DNA from: Anisus vortex
Taxonomy: Eukaryota; Mollusca; Gastropoda; Planorbidae
Length of the DNA: 64,000 nucleotides
Assembly (NCBI GenBank): GCA_949126835.1
Contig: OX421503.1
Coordinates: forward strand, 1,935,501 to 1,999,500
Reading direction: 5' to 3'
The position numbers were made by a program, and so were the translations under genes. Below the pieces are notes generated by a model that was not told the DNA's origin, did not search any database, and saw only the letters and a program-made list of their open reading frames with translations. Of this stretch, positions 55,761 to 64,000 are shown piece by piece (the first letter of the stretch is position 1; each line of letters opens with the position of its first letter).

Positions 55761-56925
55761 GAGCTTAGAAAAACCTTGCTATGTCACTTAGGCATATAGT
55801 TCTTAATAGGCTACATTGGTTAATATTTTAAACTTATTGCTACACGAACTTATTTTTTCTCCTTGCACCATTGAAAGGTATACAAAAAAATGGAAGGTTG
55901 TTAACACAGGCAGTGCCGGCTCAACGTATTGGCGAAAGAGACAAAAGCCGGGCTCCATAGAGGCCATCTTCCAAATAATGAAAAAGTGAACATATTTGAA
56001 CATAGTTTGTTGAAACATGAAGTTGTTAATAAAATAATGCATAACATAAATGTAGGCCTCCTGTCAAGGCTAGGCTTGTCAGAGCCATTTCCCAAAAATA
56101 ACAAATTTTAATACCTTAAGAAAAAACCTGTCCCTTATATCATATTCCAGATATCCCGCCCTTTGAAAAATTGACTATTGAGAAGCTTGTCCGGTATTTC
56201 TTTTCGTCTTATACCAAATAGTTCGCTGAAATACCGGACGGTACTTTTCAATTGAACCGGACAACTTGCAAACCTAGTCAGAGCGTTGAGGGCATTTCGC
56301 CGTTTCGGTGCCATTATAATAGGCGAAAAAGATGTTTAATGCCCCCTTTTCCCAGTCAACCCATGCCACACTCACACTTGAGAAAATAAATCCATTTTGC
56401 ACGGTGTAAAAGTTATATATTATCGTAAGGACTTGAAAATATGCATACAAAATATGTGTTGATGCAGTAATGGACACAATGTTCAGCATATTGGTGTTAA
56501 AAATCTAATGTCCTTGCTCGGAGAACTCGCTGACGATTTCGTTAACATTAATAGACAATGCTAAATTATCTGATTGAAAGTTACTACCAATCTAACCAGT
56601 TTTCTTGATTGGTAGCTTAAAAAAAGATACTCTTTACAAATTGTTTTAATTTTGAAATAATTCTTTCTCTCCTGGCCATTGCCATTGACTTGGCCAATAT
56701 AATTCTGAATGCCTCTGAAAGGCTAAACAAACTCTATCAATTCATGCCACAATAGGAATTGCAAGACATTTGGAAAAACCTTTTGGAAATAACTTGTAGT
56801 TCACCAAACATTTTCTCTACATTTATAATCTTGGTGTCTTCACGAGTGAGTAAGATTCTTCCCCATAGACTGACTTGAACTTACTGATGGTATCCTTTGT
56901 TGGTAGGCCTATATGTGAAGCCGGC
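55761..56925 (+). other. Spacer, nothing convincing
   Basis: Short overlapping open frames on both strands show no conserved pattern. 55911-55980 has AGGCAGTGCCGGCTCAACGT, another DNA-transposon-like scrap without ends. Confidence 0.45.
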
Positions 56926-57080
56926 TGGTCCAGCGGTTAGTTCACCGGACTGTCAACCAAAAACCAACGGACAGGTCGCGGGTTCTATCCCTGCCACCGA
57001 CGGATCCCTGTCGCCCTGCAGGAGTTTTGGGCCTAGTGGACGTAATAATCTTCTATATAGAAGGAACGTATATGAAATAT
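56926..57080 (+). mobile_element. SINE family B copy, best preserved
   Basis: GGCTGGTCCAGCGGTTAGTT, CACCGGACTGTCAACC, GGTCGCGGGTTCTATCCCTG, CAGGAGTTTTGGGCCTAGTG, TATAGAAGGAACG. Intact A-box-like and B-box motifs suggest a young copy. Confidence 0.8.
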
Positions 57081-57151
57081 AATTATAGAGCCCAATAAAT
57101 GCAATTATTGATGCGTCTCATTACAAAAGTTGTATTCTGCGATGCACTATA

Positions 57152-57300
57152 GCAGGTGTTGGCAACTTTCTGGGAATAGTGTGTCAAAGTAATATTTCTA
57201 TTTCATTCATCGTGCCAACAGCCTAAAATTCATTCTGTGGTCTTCTTGTAATAGAGACTTAAATTCCAGGTAATTCCAGGTGTAAGGTCAAAAATCTTTC
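57152..57300 (+). mobile_element. Fragment of the 47804-type hAT MITE
   Basis: CAGGTGTTGGCAACTTTCTG and AGTGTGTCAAAGTAATATTT match the left part of 47804-48010. The right end is missing. Confidence 0.6.
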
Positions 57301-58451
57301 GGGAAAATCCACAACAAATAATCAAATTAACCATGTTTCTGTTTGTGTGTTTTTTTTTCAAATGGTTTGACTTTTTCCTCTGTCCCCTGCCTTATAATAA
57401 GTAGAACACCTAAATATATCACAATAGAAATATTCCAGCTACCCGCTCCCTCTTCATTATATAACTCCCTATTATGAAACAAGCTTGGTTATAAAGCACT
57501 CCCCTTTTCTCTGCCTCCGAAATTTTTGAGCGAATAATGTAGGCCTATTCTTTCATGTTCATGCTTTTGATGAAAGCGAATAAAAACAAATCTTCTTGTC
57601 TTAGACCAAAATATTTTTTACGTTCCTTAATAAAGAATATTTTTTGCGTACTACTAAACTAGTTGATTAGTCTAAAAGAAATTAAAAAAAAAACACGAGA
57701 GAAAAATAATTAGAAACCGATAAATATCGAAAAAAAAAGAAAACGTTTATAAAGTGAAACAGTTTTTATGGATTTTCCCAGAAGATAGTAAAGATGACAA
57801 TGATAATTTTGGGATATTACATGTTAAATTACGTGTTTGGCGTAGCGTACACTATCTGCATTCTTTAAAGATATTAAATAAACTCTATAAATATCCGTTT
57901 AATTAACTGTTTGTGAAAAAACGTTTATTTTATCAATTTGGATTTAGGCCTACTCCGACGACAGGTAAGAAATGATATTCAGTATAATTTCAAACGTTGA
58001 TTTGTTTTACGTACATAAACGAGTATTTAATAATTTATATATGAGGCAACCATTCGCATTGTCACTAGTAGTCTTTTTGCAATATAGGGCCTATAGACCT
58101 ATATAATATAGGTATATATTATACAATATTACAACTGGAGTATTATAGCTAATAAGATGATGCTGCTACCAACAGATGACGCGTGAAAAAGATTCACGAT
58201 GGTCTTTTTTTATATTACACATAGGCCCTACAGTTTATAGGCCTATATATGTTGTTATTGACTCATTGCCGAGGATGACCACGTCTTTCTAGATCTTTCT
58301 GGCGTTTCTGCTGACCTATTAAACCTATCTGCGCCAAAATGTCCATTCGAATTATTGGCAAAAATGTTGCACTTTATCGTTGTTGGTTTAGGATTTGGCA
58401 GTGATGTGTAAGGTGTATTCTGTTGGCTTATTTCCATTTCTCTCGGATGTG
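57301..58451 (+). other. Spacer upstream of the RLRGGY gene
   Basis: No gene recognised. TAGGCCTA octamers at about 57541, 57946 and 58219-58242. Could contain untranslated exons of the downstream gene; none can be defined. Confidence 0.45.
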
Positions 58452-58581
58452 GTTAGTTCACCGAACTGTTAACCAACACAAAGCGGCTGCTATCCCTGCC
58501 GCCGACCGATCTCTGTCGCCCTGCAGGAGTTTTGGGCATAGTGGCCTTGATAATCTTCTATCTAGAAGGAACGTCTGTAAA
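58452..58581 (+). mobile_element. SINE family B copy
   Basis: GTTAGTTCACCGAACTGTTA, GGCTGCTATCCCTGCC, GCAGGAGTTTTGGGCATAGT, CTAGAAGGAACGTCTGTAAA. Confidence 0.75.
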
Positions 58582-58907
58582 CGTATCAGTCTATTATTAC
58601 TCTCTCTCTCATTCTTTCTATCTCTCTCAGGCTGTTTGTGTGTAGGCCTACATCTATTTAGTGTATATTAGATACTCTAATGCTATAAAAGTCTAAACCA
58701 TTGTTCGAGCTAAAAATAATAATTGAGAAAATATTTGAAATATTTTAAGCATTGAATTCCAATACGATGTATCCATCCAAGCTTAAAATTATCATTGCTT
58801 TAATTTTTATTCTAATATTTTGTATACTTGATTGAAATTTATTGTTTCAGAAAAAAAAAACAGTTTTAAAATTCATCTTTTGCTGCCAAGTCAGCTTGAC
58901 ATTTAGA

Positions 58908-61210
58908 ATGACAGACGCTGGATACGATATGAGTGGGGACAGCGGCGTTAGTGACATGACCTTCTCAGATAGGGCCAGTAGCATTGACACGAGCTCAACT
59001 GTCATAGGTGTGTACTTACAACTTTTCCTCTACTATTTAAACCAATGGTCATTGCTGACATGCAGTGTCAGTCGAATAGAACACGTGAAGTAACGAGGAG
59101 TTCTTGGAATTTCAGTTGAAGATCTTGTTTCCCCCCCCCCCCTTTTTCCCCACACCCGCCCACTTTACCAACCAAACATTTAAAACCATTTACAGTGTGT
59201 TGAATATCTATATTAGTAAGTATATAATAAAATATAAACACTGTAAACCTTTTCATTCCAATAATACAGAAAATAAAACATAGAAAAACAAACAAATTAG
59301 TCTAGTAGTTATGTTATAATAACGTTCTTTATTAGGCTAACCCTTCCTGTACCGACCTACGTCTATCTATGCTGCCTTCAGTTCCGCTATATAGGCCTAC
59401 GCGCCCGGGACTGTAAGGGTTAGCCTAATATTTTTTTTTATTTCTAAAAACTTATACTTTATGTATAAAAGGTATATTCATCGTTAAAACAATTAATGAT
59501 ATTCAATATGAAATACAGGAAAACATTCGCAAATCTGATTAATTAAAATTTATAATAAACATGCGTTCTTCTTTTATCGAGTAGTGGGTGCGGTTAGTAG
59601 CCTACACCGGACTGTCAACTAGACGGCCCGGGTTCTAATCTAGCCCTGCTGCCGAAAATTCCCTGACGTCCAGCAGGAAGTTTGGGCCTAGGACGTAATA
59701 ATCGTCTATCTAGAATAAATTAATTAAAAAAAAGTAATTTCTGATGGTAATGAAACCAAAGAATATAATAAGATTGAACGCTTGCTTTAATATTTCTGCT
59801 ATTGACTTCTTTTCGGAATTCCCGATTCCCATTTGCATTGTATACTTCCGGTTTTTATTCAGTCGCTATGATTTAAATTTGTTAATGAAAAAAAAAATTT
59901 ATAACTGAAGACTATAATAAAATAGACCGCTTGCTCTATTTATAGAGTACAATAGTTAGTTAGCGCATGCGCGGCCTCCGATTGCACTCATATCTTCTTG
60001 TGTAAATATAAAAAAAAAATGCAAGCCCCTTTGTCGAGTATAATATACTGAAAATCTAAGAAATGCACAATTGCTACCAGGCATGATAGTTTTTAATACA
60101 CATTTTCAAGGTTTCACAAGGTTTCAAGTCTTACTAATCAAGTATGTTCTTATTTTAAAGCCTCTCCACCATCAAGCCTAACGGGGGATCGGCACTCCCA
60201 CGGTCATTCTGAACCAGGCAGTGCCAACTTTGGTCACACCATGCATGAGGATCAGTCACTGCCAAGTTCCGCATTGAGTCAAGAAAGTGGATTTATGACA
60301 GGTAGTGGATCAGACAGTCGCGCTCAACTTCCCGGAGAGCGCTTAGATGCAACCGCAAGGACCCAAGATTGGATAATAAAAAGGTGACTAAAACGATTCT
60401 GCATACAAAGACAATGGCCACTGTATACATTTATATCTAAATCTAAATTCCATTTAAAATTGCTCTATTAATTTAAAAATCTTTAAAAAAATGATTTGAA
60501 AAAATAACATTTGATATCTAAGGAGACGATTAGGGCCTCATGTATAGTTATGTCAATAAAAACATGTAGAAATAGTGAGTTATGTTGTATAAATATTTAT
60601 ATTGAAAATAAAAACAACAAGATGGAAAAATGGAAAATACCAAGATAAGCGTAGGACGCAATGATACATAAGATAAGATCAAGAATTTATATTTGGTATA
60701 AATAAGTTTGTGATATTTATTGAAAAAAGAACAGCTAATTTTAATAATTTTCGACTTAAAAAAAATAATTACAAAATAGATTCGACTTTCATTTATCAAG
60801 CTACATACCTCGTATTAAATTATTTTGATTTAATTCGTTTTGTACCTCCATCGGCAAAACTTGTTTAACAAAACTATTATAGAATGTTATTGTCGTTTCG
60901 TTTTAATGAGCGCGCTGAGCATGGAGTGAGGAGCTATATAAATGACCAATTATTATTATTATTAATCGACAGTGATTTTGAAGTTTTTGTCCAAGACTTG
61001 GATGGCAAAACTGTGACGATTCTGGTCGAGGAAGACGAAAAAGTGGAGAGCTTCAAAAAGAAGGTGTCAGAAAAAACTAAAGTTCCAGAGAGCCAGCAGT
61101 ACATGACGTATGCTGGTAGAAAACTACAAGACGGAGACAGGCTCTCATCCTACAGCATCAGGAAACACTGCACCATCCTCTGTCACGGTAGACTAAGGGG
61201 AGGCTACTGA
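58908..61210 (+). CDS. Ubiquitin-like protein with Ser/Gly-rich N-terminal half and RLRGGY end
   Basis: Three coding exons: 58908-59007 (100 nt), 60161-60383 (223 nt) and 60973-61210 (238 nt, TGA). GT-AG introns, phases 1 and 2; the total gives 186 residues. Residues 1-107 are Ser, Gly, Asp, Thr and His rich (MSGDSGVSDMTFSDRASSID, SALSQESGFMTGSGSDSR) and look disordered. Residues about 108-186 align through the whole of ubiquitin: VFVQDLDGKTVTILVEEDEK, YAGRKLQDGDRLSSYSIRKH, then RLRGGY. Compared with ubiquitin, Leu8, Lys11, Lys63, Arg72 and GG75-76 positions are kept, Lys48 is Arg, Ile44 is Thr and Val70 is His, so the usual hydrophobic patch is changed. One extra Tyr after GG would have to be removed before conjugation. 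The ATG has A at -3. An upstream acceptor (TTGTTTCAG, 58842-58850) suggests a 5' untranslated exon. The role is unknown. Confidence 0.82.
59341..59419 (+). mobile_element. 79-bp piggyBac-like MITE, copy 2
   Basis: CCCTTCCTGTACCGACCTAC at the left, ACTGTAAGGG at the right, same interior as 14981-15053 plus a TAGGCCTAC insertion. Flanks are CTAA and TTAG rather than TTAA on both sides, and extend the inverted repeat to AGGCTAACCCTT. Confidence 0.6.
59588..59715 (+). mobile_element. SINE family B copy in intron 1 of the RLRGGY gene
   Basis: GGTTAGTAGCCTACACCGGA, CTGTCAACTAGACGGCCCGG, AGCAGGAAGTTTGGGCC, GACGTAATAATCGTCTATC. Diverged. Confidence 0.65.
60855..60963 (+). mobile_element. LINE 3' tail ending about 9 bp before exon 3 of the RLRGGY gene
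   Basis: CATCGGCAAAACTTGTTTAA, GAATGTTATTGTCGTTTCGT, GCGCGCTGAGCATGGAGTGA, GGAGCTATATAAATGACC and (ATT)n match the 3' end of the LINE at 688-1320. It lies directly upstream of the acceptor ATCGACAG. Confidence 0.75.
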
Positions 61211-61259
61211 GTAATTCTTCACCTTTGTGTTTGAATCAAGATTAATGTTCCTGATGTGT

Positions 61260-61265
61260 ATTAAA
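61260..61265 (+). promoter_or_regulatory. Poly(A) signal candidate of the RLRGGY gene
   Basis: ATTAAA about 50 bp after the stop codon. Confidence 0.45.
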
Positions 61266-61609
61266 GTAAAAAATATGTAAAATATATAAAAAATGCTAGT
61301 ATTGTTTGTGTCTTATAGTGACTTAAGAAATGGTCAAAAGTAAAAAAAAAAGACTAGGCAATTGAATTTAATGTAAAAACAAGTATAGAAAACGAAAATA
61401 CAAATGAAAAAAAAAAAGTGAGAATCTTGCAAAACAATCATCAGTCAGCCAGGAAATACAATGGCTCAATAGCTGACTCCTAAATGATACTTTTTTTGTT
61501 GTATAATAAATGGTATGATAGTGTGCGCGAATGACTATTGTGTTTGAGTACAAATGGTTCGTTAACACTGTTTTAATTACCGGTATGCTGAAAGACGGAA
61601 TTTATGTAA

Positions 61610-61673
61610 TCAATTCAAATTTCCATTTATTTGAATCAATAAAGTAATCTTATCTTATCTTATCTTATCTTAA
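61610..61673 (+). repeat. (TCTTA)n with an AATAAAG leader, LINE/SINE-type 3' tail
   Basis: GAATCAATAAAGTAATCTTA followed by TCTTA units. Pentanucleotide tails of this kind end many retroposons; the body could not be identified. Confidence 0.5.
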
Positions 61674-62459
61674 AGGAAAATGGCTGTAGTAAGAGCACAT
61701 CATTTGTTAAGCTAGATGTAGTTCTCCTCATACACATGTAATCTAAACAATTTCTTTTCATTTTCTCAATTAGGTTTTCTCGTGTATAACAGATGCTAAA
61801 TATATTTGTATTAGTCTAGACTTGTGAGACATTTGTTGGAAATAAGAATTCGTTTTTACACATAGATCTAACTATGATCAGAAATTTATAAAAACACATA
61901 TGACATCTGGGTGAAGCCTTATTGAAAGTTCAAATCCATTTTGCGGAACTAGGCAAGGAAAGGCAACTCACTTATTATTAATGGCAATGGAAAAAAGGTA
62001 GGGGGGGGGGGGGAGAGTAAATCATCCAGAAAGAGCAATTTTTTAAAAGATTGAGTGGGAGAGATACTACATACTACAGTTGTTCTATTTCTAAATTTGT
62101 TATTCATGGAACTGGAATTAATGTATTGATGGTGAGTATATAGACATGCATTCCAAAAGCGGTATCAAAATGTGTGCAATAAACGAAATAAATAGCTATG
62201 AAAAAGAAATCATGCTTTAGTAGTGTTCTACTTTGAGTCTTTTTTTGTTTATTTAATTTTTTTTTTATTGGCTATGTTTGTTAATGCTAATAAGTAAAAG
62301 AAGCAAAGAACACTTATCAATGCATTGTGGTCAATAGATACTATAAAATCAGCATTTACTTTCGCTATCTGCATCGCGTTCAGATGGTCGTTCTTAAGGG
62401 TCCGGGTTCGCTTCCAGGCTAAACTTCAGCGTCTTTTTTACATCTAGGGCGAAGTGGGA
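61674..62459 (+). other. Spacer, nothing recognised
   Basis: A poly-G run at about 62001-62013. No gene. Confidence 0.5.
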
Positions 62460-62588
62460 TCTGCTGGCTTGGCGGTAGCGCGGTCGTTTAACTTAACAAG
62501 GGTACCAGTTTCGAATCCGGGTGAAGGGCTAGATGACTTGTTCCAAGGGAATAGAGAGTGTCCCTCAGAGTCAAAGTATTTCCAGCTA
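62460..62588 (+). mobile_element. SINE family A copy, 3' truncated
   Basis: GCTGGCTTGGCGGTAGCGCG, GTTTCGAATCCGGGTGAAGG and AGAGAGTGTCCCTCAGAGTC. The rest is cut off where the family T MITE is inserted. Confidence 0.65.
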
Positions 62589-62589
62589 T

Positions 62590-63166
62590 TGACAAATCTT
62601 AATGAGGTGTGACCTTTTCAAATGGAAGAGATCATGAGCTTCCAGTGGTATTTCCCGCCATTTTCGTAAACAAAAAACATGCTTTTGGTGGTGTTTAACA
62701 AAATTGATTTCAACCTCGACGGCCAGTTCTGGTCTTTTAGAAATATTCAAAGGCTACAAGATTAGTTATGAGGAATTCGTTTTTAACATCAAAAGTGATT
62801 TGGCGATAATTAATACATTGTTAAGTTAACTTTAGCTTTGTTTGTTAAATAAATTAGTCAAGAGTTGCGTCCTTGATTATTCAAAACAAACACAATGAGT
62901 AGATTCATAAAAACACCAAAAAAGGAAAATTATTTTGCATCAAAGCAATTAGTAATAAATAGGTGATTCTTCACGACTGACATTCACAACCCATCATTTT
63001 CTTTTTGCAACATCGTTTGGAAATGAAAACAAATTTAATCCACTAAATATTTTTTGTGCAACCAGTAACGCAGCACACAGACATCTTTTGAATCAAATAA
63101 TCGAATGGGGCCGGAAATGTTTTACACTTCGAACTTTCATGCATGCATAATCTTTAAGACTTGTCA
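62590..63166 (-). mobile_element. THAP-bearing MITE, family T, copy 3
   Basis: TGACAAATCTTAATGAGGTG at the left; the right end is the reverse complement of TGACAAGTCTTAAAGATTAT. AT on both sides (62588-62589, 63167-63168). The THAP frame is more decayed than in copies 1 and 2, with the region around GCACACAGACATC still recognisable. Confidence 0.7.
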
Positions 63167-63214
63167 ATAGTGAGCACTTGACATTATTGGGGGATAAGTA
63201 GGAGGCTGGGCATT

Positions 63215-63738
63215 GTATCTGAATTACATACAATGGTTCGCCGAAAATATGGAAGTCATCCTCTCTGCAACTAAGAACAAAACTGAAACTATACAAGTCA
63301 AATGTACGCTCAGTCCTTCTCTATGCTGCAGAGACCTGGAAGACCAATACCAAAATTGAAGGCCGCCTTAGAGGGTTTGAAGGTAGATGTCTCCGTCGTA
63401 TACTAAGGATCGGCTGGGAGGACCACATCTCCAACATCGAAGTCCACCAAAGAACTGGAATAAGCTTCATTATCGATGAAATAATGAAAAGAAGATGGAG
63501 ATGGCTGGGTCACATCCTCCGCATGGACAAAATGAGGCTCCCAAGCAGCGCATTGAAATGGACACCACCAGGAAAAAGACGAAGGGGAAGGCCAATGGGA
63601 ACGTGGGGGAGGACAATGGACGAGGAAGCAAAGGCCACAAATAAAACATGGCACGAAATCCGATGGCTCGCCCAGGATAGGGAGGCCTGGCGGAACTTTG
63701 TTGCTGCCTTTTGCTCCACGGGGAGCGATAAAGACTAA
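63215..63738 (+). pseudogene. RTE-like LINE C-terminus
   Basis: Open in one frame from about 63241 to the TAA at 63736-63738. Reads SLQLRTKLKLYKSNVRSVLL, YAAETWKTNTKIEGRLRGFE, CLRRILRIGW, then RRWRWLGHILRMDKMRLPSS and KWTPPGKRRRGRPMGTWGRT, with AQDREAWRNFVAAFCST near the end. These motifs follow the RT domain in RTE-type elements. The 3' tail is the short GATAAAGACTAAAGACTAAG. The RT itself is missing (5' truncated); the retained part has no break, so the copy is fairly young. Confidence 0.8.
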
Positions 63739-63814
63739 AGACTAAGAAGCCACACAACCTTATAAACGTTGCCTCCTGTGCACTATGAATCATATTCAAT
63801 TAAAAAAAAAGAAC

Positions 63815-64000
63815 TGCAAGGTTCATAACTAGTGAATATTCCCAATTAACAAGAGTAACACCATTAGTCAAATCATTAAACATAAAAACATTAGAGGACA
63901 GAAGGGCAAAGAGTAAAGCAGTAATAATACATAAGGCATTAAACTCTAATTTAGAAATCTAACCCAATAACAACCTGTTGCAAAGCTCAGATAAACATAA
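63815..64000 (-). repeat. Dispersed repeat family E, 3' part, minus strand
   Basis: TAACTAGTGAATATTCCCAA, CAAGAGTAACACCATTAGTC and ACCTGTTGCAAAGCTCAGAT are the reverse complement of 44450-44610. Continues past the window end. Confidence 0.6.

Noticed and set aside
55803..56489. Overlapping short frames on both strands
   Set aside because: No splice structure, domain or codon pattern supports a gene.
58935..58960. Beta-TrCP-type degron in the N-terminus of the RLRGGY protein
   Set aside because: SGDSGVSD resembles but does not match the DSGxxS pattern, so no claim is made.
60884..60972. N-terminal extension of the ubiquitin-like exon through upstream in-frame sequence
   Set aside because: The upstream part is a LINE 3' tail with (ATT)n; a phase-matched acceptor at 60971-60972 and a phase-matched upstream exon explain the gene better.

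Overview
The window is an AT-rich, repeat-dense piece of an animal nuclear genome. GT-AG introns split small exons, gene models are sparse, and the spaces hold LINE remnants (CR1/L2-like and RTE-like), tRNA-derived SINEs, hAT, P-like, piggyBac-like and THAP-bearing DNA transposons, minisatellites and one complete LTR retrotransposon. The repeat mix and small duplicated genes suggest an invertebrate, perhaps a gastropod mollusc. That is inference; no diagnostic housekeeping gene is present.

Four host genes can be supported, all on the + strand. Three are paralogues of about 102 residues with the same three-exon plan: a 22-nt first coding exon ending in phase 1, a 113-116-nt second exon, and a third exon starting after a phase-0 intron. 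They lie at 414-2623 (first exon off the window), 7602-10155 and 41781-43997. They look like single beta-grasp (ubiquitin-like) domains without a C-terminal diglycine. Flanking homology shows tandem duplication: the first two share 3' flanks and intron 2, the last two share 5' flanks. The fourth gene (58908-61210) encodes a Ser/Gly-rich N-terminal half joined to a clear ubiquitin-like domain ending RLRGGY, so it could be processed to a conjugatable diglycine.

Layout: 1-10.9 kb holds two paralogues with a hAT element and long tetranucleotide arrays. 11-19 kb is a repeat graveyard: a THAP-bearing MITE, RT and RNase H relics, a composite tRNA-like repeat and a 73-bp TTAA MITE. 19.3-40.2 kb is a tandem array of four related units (A-D, 2.4-3.9 kb each). 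Each unit starts near TGTCTGGAAATTTTC and ends in a short hairpin plus CACCTGGTAC, with AT-rich linkers between units.

The linker between units B and C is split by an 8.0-kb Ty3/Gypsy element (25556-33566, minus strand) with LTRs that look identical, a GTATA target duplication and one open 1670-codon frame. Its domain order is Gag-PR-IN-RT-RH, with integrase before reverse transcriptase, as known for Gmr1-type Gypsy elements, and it seems to carry a second Gag-like segment between protease and integrase. 40.2-44 kb holds the third paralogue. 44-58 kb has SINEs, two minisatellites, a hAT MITE and an RTE LINE. 58.9-61.3 kb holds the ubiquitin-like RLRGGY gene. The last kilobases hold another SINE, THAP-MITE and RTE LINE end.

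All boundaries, alignments and counts were made by eye. Nothing was searched against a database.
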